Positions 1-7,707 of a DNA stretch of 64,000 nt are shown here, in pieces (position 1 is the first letter of the stretch; each line of letters starts with the position of its first letter). The stretch covers positions 62,001 to 126,000 of the forward strand of contig JAXMAO010000007.1 of NCBI GenBank assembly GCA_046350375.1, given 5' to 3'. This stretch comes from JAXMAO01 sp046350375. GTDB lineage: Bacteria > Planctomycetota > Phycisphaerae > UBA1845 > UTPLA1. Position numbers and translations under genes: made by a program. A model generated the notes under the pieces. The model searched no databases. It had not been told where the DNA came from and saw only the letters and a program-made list of their open reading frames with translations.

Positions 1-935
1 GCGATGCCGCCGCCGCGGCCGTCGTCGATCCAGAACCGCCACGATGAGTCGGGAAAATGGTAGTAACTGACGCAAACGTGGCCGTCGAACGCAGAGATCG
101 CATTCCAGAACCCGGTCGGATTATCCGAGCTGACGGTTCGAATCTCCGTTCCGTTCGGGGTTGCGTCGTCGGCCGTCCCGCCGCCGGCTCCGTCGTCGTA
201 CCACAGCATGAGGTTCTGCGGCCCGAAGTCTTGAAACGCCACGGCCAGCTTGCCGTTGACTACGGTGATGGCGATCTCCTGCCCATCCAGCGTTGAGAGC
301 GTCTGAATCTCGGTTCCGTTCGCGACGCCATCGCCGGCCGTGCCGCCGCCTCGGCCGTCGTCATACCACAGCTTCAGCGACGGCGTGGCCGCGTCGTAGT
401 AGGCGATGGCGATTTGCCCGTTAAGGCTGGTGATGCTGAGCTGCACGCCGACATAGGGAGCGGAGTCGATGACGCGAATCTCCGTTCCGTTGGCGATCCC
501 GTCGTCGGCCGTGCCGCCGCGGCCATCGTCGATCCACAGCACCACGTCCCAGTTCGTGACATCGCAATAGGCAATCGCGATCCGGCCGTTGTAGTCGAGA
601 ATCTTGCCAACGCTCGAGCCCGACGAGGTCACCGCCCGGGACGAATCGACCACGCGCACCTCGGTGCCGTTGGCGATCATGTCGCCCGCGGTGCCGCCGC
701 CCAGCCCGTCGTCGTACCACAGCTTCAGTCGCTGGTTTGTGTCGTCGGCGTAGCTGACAGCCAGCAATCCGTTGACGACGGCGATTGACGATCCGCCGCC
801 GACGTTGCCGGCGGAGTCGAGCGTGCGAATCGTCTGGGCGCTCGCGGCGACGGTCCAGCTGCCCGCCACCCACACCGTCACCAGCGCTGCAGCCACTCGT
901 GTCGCATTCACACGTCGCTCGAATGACGCGCTCAT
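1..935 (-). CDS. Secreted repeat protein, C-terminus cut by the window edge
   Basis: The reading frame opens at an ATG (933-935) and runs off the left edge with no stop, giving about 311 residues. A signal peptide is visible (basic start, hydrophobic VAAALVTVWVAGSW, then an AxA-type site before QTIRTL). The rest consists of a unit of about 56 residues repeated five times. Each unit contains a core close to LWYDDGRGGGTADDGIANGTEIR and a strand like G-x-I-A-I-A-Y. The aspartate/glycine-rich loop suggests a calcium-binding beta-propeller or beta-solenoid blade, which is inference. I do not recognise the family. Upstream of the ATG there is a G-rich stretch followed by AATTGCC, which is also found before the lipoprotein gene starting at 7364. 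No function can be named; an exported surface or extracellular protein is likely. Confidence 0.75.
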   Translation of the reverse strand, partial: MSASFERRVNATRVAAALVTVWVAGSWTVAASAQTIRTLDSAGNVGGGSSIAVVNGLLAVSYADDTNQRLKLWYDDGLGGGTAGDMIANGTEVRVVDSSRAVTSSGSSVGKILDYNGRIAIAYCDVTNWDVVLWIDDGRGGTADDGIANGTEIRVIDSAPYVGVQLSITSLNGQIAIAYYDAATPSLKLWYDDGRGGGTAGDGVANGTEIQTLSTLDGQEIAITVVNGKLAVAFQDFGPQNLMLWYDDGAGGGTADDATPNGTEIRTVSSDNPTGFWNAISAFDGHVCVSYYHFPDSSWRFWIDDGRGGGI

Positions 936-1309
936 GGCAATTGCCCCCCAAACGGGCTCCGCGTAAGTTTGCGGACCCTCCCCCCGGCCATCTTTCGCCA
1001 TCAACATCGAGCCGGCACCAACGAAACTTGACTCCGCACGTCGTGAAGCGCGACGGCCAGGAATAGTGATCGTGCCTGGCCCGTCAGCCGTTCGTTTCGG
1101 GACTGGGCGACACGGCGGCGGGAAGGGATCTGACGCCGGCTATGGGGCGGCGGCCCGAAATCTGCGATCCTCGGTTTGGGGCATGAATCGCGCGGACACC
1201 GAGGATCATGCCGAAGCCGGCCAGGCGGGTGTCATCGAAGGCGGGGCGACACGGGCAGGCCACGAACAAATGCCGGCCGCACGACTCTCGCGCGTTGTGC
1301 ACGGATTAC
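936..1309. other. Intergenic region without a recognisable gene
   Basis: This stretch lies between the start of the repeat protein and the 3' end of tRNA-Lys. Reading frames here overlap each other and have no ribosome site or family resemblance. It should hold the leader and promoter of the minus-strand repeat protein, but no clear -35/-10 pair was found. Confidence 0.4.
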
Positions 1310-1382
1310 TGAGGGCGCTGGGACTCGAACCCAGGACCCACGGCTTAAAAGGCCGTTGCTCTACCGACTGAGCTACACCCTC
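1310..1382 (-). tRNA. tRNA-Lys (anticodon UUU)
   Basis: The minus strand folds into a full cloverleaf. The acceptor arm is GAGGGTG with CGCCCTC plus discriminator A. The D arm contains GCTC-AGTCGGTAGA-GC. The anticodon stem is ACGGC/GCCGT around loop CTTTTAA, placing TTT at positions 34-36. The T arm is CTGGG-TTCGAGT-CCCAG. CCA is not encoded (the next bases are GTA), so CCA must be added after transcription. A sigma70-type promoter lies directly upstream. Confidence 0.97.
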
Positions 1383-1392
1383 GCTCCGCTCG

Positions 1393-1421
1393 ATGATAGA
1401 GAGCCGGCACGCCAGTCGCAA
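1393..1421 (-). promoter_or_regulatory. Promoter of tRNA-Lys
   Basis: Read on the minus strand, TTGCGA (1416-1421) and TATCAT (1393-1398) are separated by exactly 17 bases. The tRNA 5' end follows 10 bases after the -10 box, as expected for a stable RNA promoter. Confidence 0.7.
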
Positions 1422-1469
1422 CGGGCGTCGCACGCACCCGCCCGCCTGGCGCTGTGCAGCGGACGCCGC

Positions 1470-1898
1470 CTAGCGCGGCTCGGCCCGCCCGCCCGGCGTC
1501 GCGTTCGGGCCCGGCGTCGGGTCCGACAGGGCGGCGCACACCAGCGTCATGATGAGGTACTGCCAGTTGCTCGCCACGTCCGCCTTCATCAGCAGCGTCT
1601 GCCCAAGCGTCAGCATGAACATCAGCAGCGCCGTCAGCGCCCACGCCACGCGGGCATAGCGCCCCGACAGCACGAACAGCGCCAGCGCCGGCTCGGCAAC
1701 CAGAATGACCCACGCCAGCACGACGTTCAAAGCGTGCGGCGACCAGGTCTTGTCGAAGTCCGTCGCGATGAATCCGACGAAGCCCTTCGCGCCGAACATG
1801 ATCCACTTCGACACGCCCGCATACAGCAGCCACACGCCGAAGAACAGCCGCATGCCGAATACGAAAAACCGCCGCGCATCCAGCCGCATGAGATCCAT
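1470..1898 (-). CDS. DoxX-like small integral membrane protein
   Basis: This 142-residue protein has four hydrophobic segments. The first contains GMRLFFGVWLLYAGVSKW, the hallmark of the DoxX/MauE-like superfamily (a first helix ending in GxxK/W). The family includes quinone-linked and redox-associated membrane proteins, but most members have no assigned role, so no reaction is claimed. The start was set at ATG 1898 because GAGG lies about 6 bases upstream; an in-frame TTG at 1925 would add nine residues. It is divergent from proS, with about 250 bases between them. The C-terminal tail is proline/glycine rich and probably disordered. Confidence 0.7.
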   Translation of the reverse strand: MDLMRLDARRFFVFGMRLFFGVWLLYAGVSKWIMFGAKGFVGFIATDFDKTWSPHALNVVLAWVILVAEPALALFVLSGRYARVAWALTALLMFMLTLGQTLLMKADVASNWQYLIMTLVCAALSDPTPGPNATPGGRAEPR

Positions 1899-2146
1899 CT
1901 GTCGCCTCGCACGTCCAGTGTTCAATTCGTCGGCATCGCGTGCCGCGCCGCGACCGGCTCGCCACGCGACCCGCGCCGCATGCTACGTCTCGCCGCGCGA
2001 TCCGTCATCTCAATTCGCGGCCTTGACCGCCCCGGCCGTCCCGATATTGCGGCGCAACGCCGCGCCCGACCGCCCGGCTTGCATTCCGGCCGCGCATTCC
2101 GTCCAATCGCCGGTTTCGCAGTGCCTTGAAAGGACCGATACGACCC

Positions 2147-3922
2147 ATGCTCTGGACGCGCTACTTCATCCCCACCACCAAGGAACTTCCCAAGGATGCC
2201 ACCGCCCCGTCGCATCAGCTCATGCTGCGGGCCGGGCTGATCCGCCAGCTCGCCGCCGGCGTCTATTCCTATCTGCCGCTCGGCTACCGCACGCTCCGCA
2301 AGGTCGAGCGCATCGTCCGCGAGGAAATGGACCGCGCCGGCGCCATCGAGCTGCACATGCCCTGCCTTCAGCCGCTCGAACTCTGGCAGGAGACCGGCCG
2401 CACCGAGACCATGGGCGACGTCCTGCTGCGGCTGGCCGGCCCGAAGGGCGACTGGCGCAGCTTCACCTGTCTCGGCCCAACGCACGAAGAGAACGTCACC
2501 GAGATCGCCCGGGCCTACCTTTCCAGCTACAAGCAGCTCCCGGTCAATCTCTACCAGATTCAGACCAAGTTCCGCGGCGAGGCCCGTCCCAAGAGCGGCG
2601 TCCTGCGCACCCGCGAGTTCCTCATGAAGGACGCCTACAGCTTCCACCGCGACAAGGCCAGCCTCGACGAAGGCTATCAAAAGATGTACGACGCTTACTG
2701 CCGAATCTACGCCCGCTGCGGGCTGCCCTACCGCGCGGTCGAGGCCGAGAGCGGCCCGATCGGGGGCGACGCGTCGCACGAGTTCATGGTGCTGACCGAC
2801 GCCGGGGAAGACCTGATCGCCATCAGCGAAAACGGCGACTACGCCGCCAACACCGAGCGGGCCGCCGCCGCCCCGCTGCCGCCCGACGCAGCCGAGATGC
2901 AGCCGCTCCGCGAGGTGCACACGCCCACGCAGCGCACCATCGACGAGGTGTGCGCCTTCCTCAGCACGCGCCCGGCGCAGATGATCAAGACGCTGATCTT
3001 CGAGGGCAGGCCTGCCGCGGCGGCATCCGGCGCGGCCCCCCCGCCGCCGCGCGTGGTCGTGGCGCTGGTCCGCGGTGACCACGAGCTGAACGAGCACAAG
3101 CTGGCCAAGGTTGCCGGGCGCGGGCTCGAACTGGCCACCGAAGAGACCATTCGCACGCTCACCGGTGCTGCGGTGGGCTTCGCCGGACCGCAGGGCCTTT
3201 CAGAGCGCGTGACCCAGCTGGTGATCGACCCGGCCGTCGCCGGCCTGCGCAATGCCTGCACCGGCGCCAACAAGACCGGCTACCACGTTGCCAACCTGAA
3301 CCCCGGGCGCGACTTCCCGCTCGACGGGGCAAACGTCGCCGTGGCCGACATCCGCACCGTCGTCGACGGCGACCGCTCGCCGCGCGGCAGCGGCTCGCCG
3401 CTGCAAATCAAGAAGGCCATCGAAGTCGGCCACGTCTTCAAGCTCGGCACGAAATACAGCGACTCGATGAAGGCCACCTACCTCGATTCCGACGGCAAGC
3501 CCAAGCCGTTCATCATGGGCTGCTACGGCATCGGCCTGAACCGCATCGTCGCCGCGGCCATCGAGAGCCACCACGACGACAACGGCATCTGCTGGCCGAT
3601 GAACATCGCCCCCTTCGAGGTGCTCATCGTCGCGCTCGACCCGCGCGAGGCCGACGTCATGGCGACCGCCCACAAGCTCCACGACGACCTGGCGGCCGCC
3701 GGCATCGACGTGCTGCTCGACGACCGCGACGAGCGGGCCGGGTTCAAGTTCAAGGACGCCGACCTGATCGGCATTCCCATTCGCGTCACGGTGGGCCGCA
3801 AGAGCCTGGCCGACGGCGTGGTGGAGTTGAAGCGGCGCGAATCGGCCGACGTGCAGAAGGCCTCGCCCGCCGACGCCGGCCGGATGGCAGCCGAGTGGGT
3901 TCGCGCCGCGCGACAGGCCTAG
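2147..3922 (+). CDS. proS: Prolyl-tRNA synthetase, bacterial type with editing domain
   Basis: The enzyme charges tRNA-Pro with proline using ATP in the cytoplasm. The 591 residues match the bacterial ProRS layout. The class II catalytic core starts with the dimer and motif 1 region (LMLRAGLIRQLAAGVYSYLP) and motif 2 follows around TKFRGEARP. A YbaK-like insertion for hydrolysing mischarged Ala-tRNA occupies roughly residues 230-395. Motif 3 contains YGIGLNR near residue 460, and the anticodon-binding domain lies at the C-terminus (ALDPREADVM to GRKSLADG). The start was set at ATG 2147, which has AAAGGA 12 bases upstream; a TTG at 2126 in the same frame lies over that site. The gene converges on the GH10-like gene, with a palindromic element between them. 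Confidence 0.96.
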   Translation: MLWTRYFIPTTKELPKDATAPSHQLMLRAGLIRQLAAGVYSYLPLGYRTLRKVERIVREEMDRAGAIELHMPCLQPLELWQETGRTETMGDVLLRLAGPKGDWRSFTCLGPTHEENVTEIARAYLSSYKQLPVNLYQIQTKFRGEARPKSGVLRTREFLMKDAYSFHRDKASLDEGYQKMYDAYCRIYARCGLPYRAVEAESGPIGGDASHEFMVLTDAGEDLIAISENGDYAANTERAAAAPLPPDAAEMQPLREVHTPTQRTIDEVCAFLSTRPAQMIKTLIFEGRPAAAASGAAPPPPRVVVALVRGDHELNEHKLAKVAGRGLELATEETIRTLTGAAVGFAGPQGLSERVTQLVIDPAVAGLRNACTGANKTGYHVANLNPGRDFPLDGANVAVADIRTVVDGDRSPRGSGSPLQIKKAIEVGHVFKLGTKYSDSMKATYLDSDGKPKPFIMGCYGIGLNRIVAAAIESHHDDNGICWPMNIAPFEVLIVALDPREADVMATAHKLHDDLAAAGIDVLLDDRDERAGFKFKDADLIGIPIRVTVGRKSLADGVVELKRRESADVQKASPADAGRMAAEWVRAARQA

Positions 3923-3942
3923 CGCAGCGTCTCGATTGAAGC

Positions 3943-4010
3943 TTCGAGTGGGTGGTACGGGCGTCCCGCCCGTCCACACGGCCCAGACGGCCGTACCACG
4001 CGAAGACTCG
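3943..4010. repeat. Palindromic REP-like element between convergent genes
   Basis: The arms GTGGTACGG (3952-3960) and CCGTACCAC (3991-3999) are perfect inverted repeats. They enclose two smaller palindromes, ACGGGCG-TC-CCGCCCGT and ACGGCC...GGCCGT. Outer bases (CTTCG and CGAAG, CGAGT and ACTCG) extend the symmetry. The element sits between the stop codons of proS and the GH10-like gene. It has no U-tract, so it looks more like a dispersed REP-type repeat than a standard terminator. No second full copy was found in this window. Confidence 0.55.
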
Positions 4011-4037
4011 ACCGAGACGGAATACTAGCGCGGCCGC

Positions 4038-5555
4038 TCAGTCCGCCCGGTCGCGGGCGTGGCGCCCGGGCCGATCGCCCAGGATCGACCGCCGGAAATC
4101 GAGCAGCGACTCGAACGCCGGCTTGGGCGTCAGGTCCGCGTGCAGCAGCCCGCCGGTCGGAATGATCCGCCCCTGCGAATCGGACAGGTCGCGCCAGGCG
4201 ATCGTCTCGACGAACGGCTTGGAGAACGCGATTTCGTAGAACTGCCGCAGCCAGCGCGCCTGCAGCCCCTCCGACCACGGCTCGCGCCACTGTCCGCCGC
4301 CCGCCAGCAGCGATTCGGGGCCGCGATTCGACATCACGGTCGACGGAACCGCCACCGCGGTGACGTGCAGCGGCTTGTTGAACGCCGCGAACCGGTCGAG
4401 CAGCGCCGAGACCTGCATCATGTCCCGGACCAGCATTCCCTCGACCGGCACGCCGAACTGGAACTCCAGCCCGAACGCGTCGAAGTGAAAGCCGCTCTGC
4501 ACGCACATGTCGGCGTACAGCAGCGGCGGGATGGTGCGGATGTCGCGCGCGTAATACTCGCCCCACGGCAGAACCACCGTGACGATCGACGCGCTGCGCG
4601 GCGCATTCTGCTTCACGATCAGCGCCGCCAGCCGCGTCAGCTCCATCAGCTGCTCGAAAGTCATGTGAAACGTGTTGAACGCGTGGATGCCGTGCACCAC
4701 TTCCCACGACTGCACGCGGTGGGCAAAACGCTTCACCAGCCGCATGGCGTGGCCCAGCAGCAGGTCGCGGAAATTCTCGTAGTCGGCGGCCTCCGGCACG
4801 GCCCAGTCCGGCAGCGCCAGCCGCTCGAGCGACACCAGCGGCGCGCCGCGAACGTGCAGCTTGTGCTGCGCCAGCCAGTTCACCCACAGGTCCAGAGTCT
4901 CCCAGCGCTGCGTGCCCGAGCGCGGCTCCACGTCGCGCCAGTGCGTCGGCAGCACGGCGAAATCGAACCCCGGCGGCAGATAGCGCCGGTACGGATCGTC
5001 GCCGCGATTCAGCAGCACCGTCACCCCCAGCGGCCGCTTCACGAACTGCCCGGTCGCCTTGCGCCGCGCCAGGAAGATGTCGGCGTGAAACAGGCTCAGC
5101 TCTTCGCCGACGCGCACCGCCGCCGCCAGCGACTGATCGGCCAGCTCGGCCGCGGTCGCGTCGTCGGTCGCGGTGATCGCGTCGATCAGCGGCGCTTTCG
5201 CCTCGTCGATCTGCCGGTAGTACTCCGCCCCGTCGCTGTAGTCGTACAGCCCCCAGTCCTCGCGCTTGTGGCTGATCTTCATCAGCCGGCCGCGGGCCAG
5301 CTCGACGTGCAGGTGATACGGCGTCTCGCGCTCCGACAGCCGCGTAGTCTCAAGCATCAGCCGGCCGTAGCCCTCGATCGGCCACGGCAGACACAGCGCC
5401 GCCGGCCCGGCCGCCCGCTTACTGCAGCGGATCTCGCCGTCGCCGAACGAAAGCTCGGCCCGCAACGGAACTCCGTCGCTGCCCAGAAGATAGGCGCCGT
5501 CGAGCAGCACGCTCTCGGCCGGCTTTCGGTTGTGAAACACCTTGAACCGCAGCAT
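4038..5555 (-). CDS. GH10-fold protein (xylanase-like) lacking canonical catalytic glutamates
   Basis: The predicted 505-residue protein has a GH10-like TIM barrel from about residue 185 to the end. The entry strand FDFAVLPTHWRDVEPRSG resembles the GH10 segment before the active site, and HVRGAPLV corresponds to the usual VRGH-LVW. At about residue 283 the acid/base region reads WEVVHGIHAFN, where active enzymes have W-D-V-V-N-E. At about residue 394 the nucleophile strand reads LHVTAVAVPS instead of T-E-L-D. Both catalytic glutamates therefore seem absent, so carbohydrate binding or a different chemistry is possible. The N-terminal 180 residues form a separate, probably beta-rich domain. There is no signal peptide from ATG 5555. 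That start is weakly supported, because upstream in-frame codons continue to 5690 but are low complexity. A planctomycete-specific subfamily is my inference. Confidence 0.75.
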   Translation of the reverse strand: MLRFKVFHNRKPAESVLLDGAYLLGSDGVPLRAELSFGDGEIRCSKRAAGPAALCLPWPIEGYGRLMLETTRLSERETPYHLHVELARGRLMKISHKREDWGLYDYSDGAEYYRQIDEAKAPLIDAITATDDATAAELADQSLAAAVRVGEELSLFHADIFLARRKATGQFVKRPLGVTVLLNRGDDPYRRYLPPGFDFAVLPTHWRDVEPRSGTQRWETLDLWVNWLAQHKLHVRGAPLVSLERLALPDWAVPEAADYENFRDLLLGHAMRLVKRFAHRVQSWEVVHGIHAFNTFHMTFEQLMELTRLAALIVKQNAPRSASIVTVVLPWGEYYARDIRTIPPLLYADMCVQSGFHFDAFGLEFQFGVPVEGMLVRDMMQVSALLDRFAAFNKPLHVTAVAVPSTVMSNRGPESLLAGGGQWREPWSEGLQARWLRQFYEIAFSKPFVETIAWRDLSDSQGRIIPTGGLLHADLTPKPAFESLLDFRRSILGDRPGRHARDRAD

Positions 5556-5723
5556 GCTCGTCGCGTTCCCGCAGCCGGGGCGCCCGGCGATCTCTCTCGC
5601 CCGCAACTCTCGCGCGCCATGATACGCCCGGCCAGTGCCGGACGAAAGCCGCCGCCCCGCCGCGCCACGCACGCGCCGCCCCCGCCGCACCGCAGGACCG
5701 GCTCGGCCGACCCGGCGGGCCTG

Positions 5724-5774
5724 CGGTAAAAAGGAAAGCAGGTCTCGAGCCGCGTCTGCGTGCCCGAGACCTGC
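5724..5774 (-). terminator. Intrinsic terminator of the lipoprotein gene
   Basis: On the minus strand a 10-base-pair stem GCAGGTCTCG/CGAGACCTGC (5765-5774 and 5738-5747) with a 17-base loop is followed at once by TTTCCTTTTT. It starts 19 bases after the stop codon of the lipoprotein gene (5793), which is a textbook position. Confidence 0.85.
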
Positions 5775-5792
5775 CCTCGTGTCGCCGGCGGA

Positions 5793-7364
5793 CTACTGCT
5801 TGCGGAACGGCAGCATGATGGCCGCGTTGCCGGAGTTCTGTGCCGCAATGTCGATCTTGTAACTGTCGATCGACACCGTCGACGTGTCGTTCTTCACCAG
5901 CGTGTCGCGGAAGACCTCCTTGGGAATCGTGACCGTGTAGGTGTTGTCACCGGCCAGCGCCCCCAGATCGGCCGCGTGCACGACGTACTTTCCGTTGTCG
6001 AAGCCTGGCGGCGGCGTCCCGCCGAACGACGCCGACCAGTTCACATTCTGCACCTGCTGGTGCATCGAGTCGTTGTAGAAAATCTCGAAGAAGTAGTCGA
6101 AGCCGGTCAAGTAAGCGCCCGTCTCGTCCACCGGCGGGCGGAACTTCAGCACCAGGTCCTGCGTGCCGTCGAACACGACCTCGCCGCTGGTGTACGCCGT
6201 GCGGCCCGACGGCGTGCCATGCTCCATCAGCCGCGGAATGTTCTTGAACACGTAGTTGATCATCCGGCGATAGGTGTCGGTCGTGTCGTCGCTGTAGGAG
6301 ACCTCGACCACGAACGTGTCGCCGGCCTGAATCAGCGCGTGCGGCACGACAAACGCCTGCCAGCGATCGCCTGAGTGCGTGAACGCATAGTCGTGGTCCG
6401 ACCACGGCTGGAATTGCAACCCCATGCCGGTGTCGACCTGCTCGGTCATGTCGGCCAAGTACGACGGGCCGGAGACCACGTGCACGCCGGTGATGGTCTT
6501 GCCCATCGGCGTCGGCAGAATCTCGAACGTGATGACAGTCTGCGACGCCAGCGCCGCGTCGATGGCCGACTGCGTGCCGCTGTAGTAGGTGCCGGCGTCG
6601 CCGTCCGAAACCTTGAGGTTCATGAAGAAGTTGGCCTGGAAGTCGGCACCCGCCATCACGCCGCCGAAGTCGGTGGCGGCCTCGAAATCATCGACCGTCC
6701 CGTTGCCGTTGTTGTCGGCGTCGAAGATGTCGATCAGTCCGTCGCGGTCGGCGTCCAGCGCCGATCCGCTGCCGCCGCTGGCGGCCGCGCCGCTGCCCTT
6801 GCCGATCGACGGCACGCCCACCGGAACGCCGTTGCCATCCAGCCGCGCGGTCACGTCCATCGCCATCTGGTCGCCCAGCTCTGCGTCGCTGCCGGCCATC
6901 AGCGGCCCGGCGCTCGGGTCGGCGGGCAGTTCGATCGTGCCCAGCGACGCCGATTCGCTCAGCGCCAGCCCGGTCACCCCTTCGTTGCCCTGCGTCTCCA
7001 TCAACACCGGGCCGACCGCGTGGTTCTGCGGATCGACCACGGTGACGATGATCGTGTTGCCGGCCTCTTCGATCGGCAGCTCGATCGCGAAGTTGCCGTC
7101 GCCGTCGGTCGTGCCGACGTAGCTCTCACCCGTCTCATTGCTGGACGCGTAGACGCTGTAGCTGTCGCTCGTGCCGTCGGCGTGGGCGAACGGCCGCTTG
7201 CGCGACGTGCCCGACACGCTCAGCCGCCCGGCCAGACCGAACGACGGCAGATCAGAGCCGCCGCCGCCACCACCTCCACCGCCATCCGACGGATTGGTTC
7301 CGCAACCGCCCACGATGACGCCCATCACCACGATTCCCGCCAGACCCAGTATGGCTCGCTTCAC
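5793..7364 (-). CDS. Lipoprotein with calcium-loop linker
   Basis: The start was set at GTG 7364, which gives 523 residues and puts a lipoprotein signal peptide at the N-terminus (VKRAILGLAGIVVMGVIVGGC, lipobox VGGC, cysteine at residue 21). A frame extension to 7529 is open but has no signal sequence. A Gly tract follows the cysteine. The N-terminal half has a carboxypeptidase-regulatory-like or Ig-like beta fold (YVGTTDGDGNFAIELP). Near residues 210-235, DADRDGLIDIFDADNNGNG resembles thrombospondin type 3/EF-hand calcium loops. The C-terminal half is beta-rich with no recognised domain. The GTG is preceded by GGGGGAATTGCC, a leader shared with the gene starting at 935. The role is unknown; the protein should be anchored in a membrane facing the periplasm or surface. 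Confidence 0.75.
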   Translation of the reverse strand: MKRAILGLAGIVVMGVIVGGCGTNPSDGGGGGGGGGSDLPSFGLAGRLSVSGTSRKRPFAHADGTSDSYSVYASSNETGESYVGTTDGDGNFAIELPIEEAGNTIIVTVVDPQNHAVGPVLMETQGNEGVTGLALSESASLGTIELPADPSAGPLMAGSDAELGDQMAMDVTARLDGNGVPVGVPSIGKGSGAAASGGSGSALDADRDGLIDIFDADNNGNGTVDDFEAATDFGGVMAGADFQANFFMNLKVSDGDAGTYYSGTQSAIDAALASQTVITFEILPTPMGKTITGVHVVSGPSYLADMTEQVDTGMGLQFQPWSDHDYAFTHSGDRWQAFVVPHALIQAGDTFVVEVSYSDDTTDTYRRMINYVFKNIPRLMEHGTPSGRTAYTSGEVVFDGTQDLVLKFRPPVDETGAYLTGFDYFFEIFYNDSMHQQVQNVNWSASFGGTPPPGFDNGKYVVHAADLGALAGDNTYTVTIPKEVFRDTLVKNDTSTVSIDSYKIDIAAQNSGNAAIMLPFRKQ

Positions 7365-7634
7365 GGCAATTCCCCCGCAGTGTGTCAGTGGCACGCCTGT
7401 CCTCGTAGTGGGGCGCGCCGCAGCCCGACCATCGGTGCAATCGCTGAATTCCTTGAGTGGAAAACCCGCGTTCCAATACTGGCAAGACCGGTCCGCCGGT
7501 TTTTCGGACAAATGCGCCTGGTTTTTCAAATTCCCGCCGCCGTGCGACGCGTCCGATCATCCGCGCCGCCGACTCGGACCCGACCGAGTTATCAACCGGC
7601 TGTGAAATCCGCAGCGTGACTCCGTCCGCCCCGA

Positions 7635-7662
7635 TTGCCCCGGTCGTCGCCGCGGGTATCAT
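7635..7662 (+). promoter_or_regulatory. Promoter of dnaE
   Basis: TTGCCC (7635-7640), a 16-base spacer and TATCAT (7657-7662) lie 45 bases before the dnaE ATG. The rest of the 343-base gap from 7365 to 7707 shows no gene. It must also carry the minus-strand promoter of the lipoprotein, which I could not place. Confidence 0.55.
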
Positions 7663-7707
7663 CGCGCCCCGGTTTTCCGCCCGCCGGAGTGGGAGCGACT
7701 GCGCACC

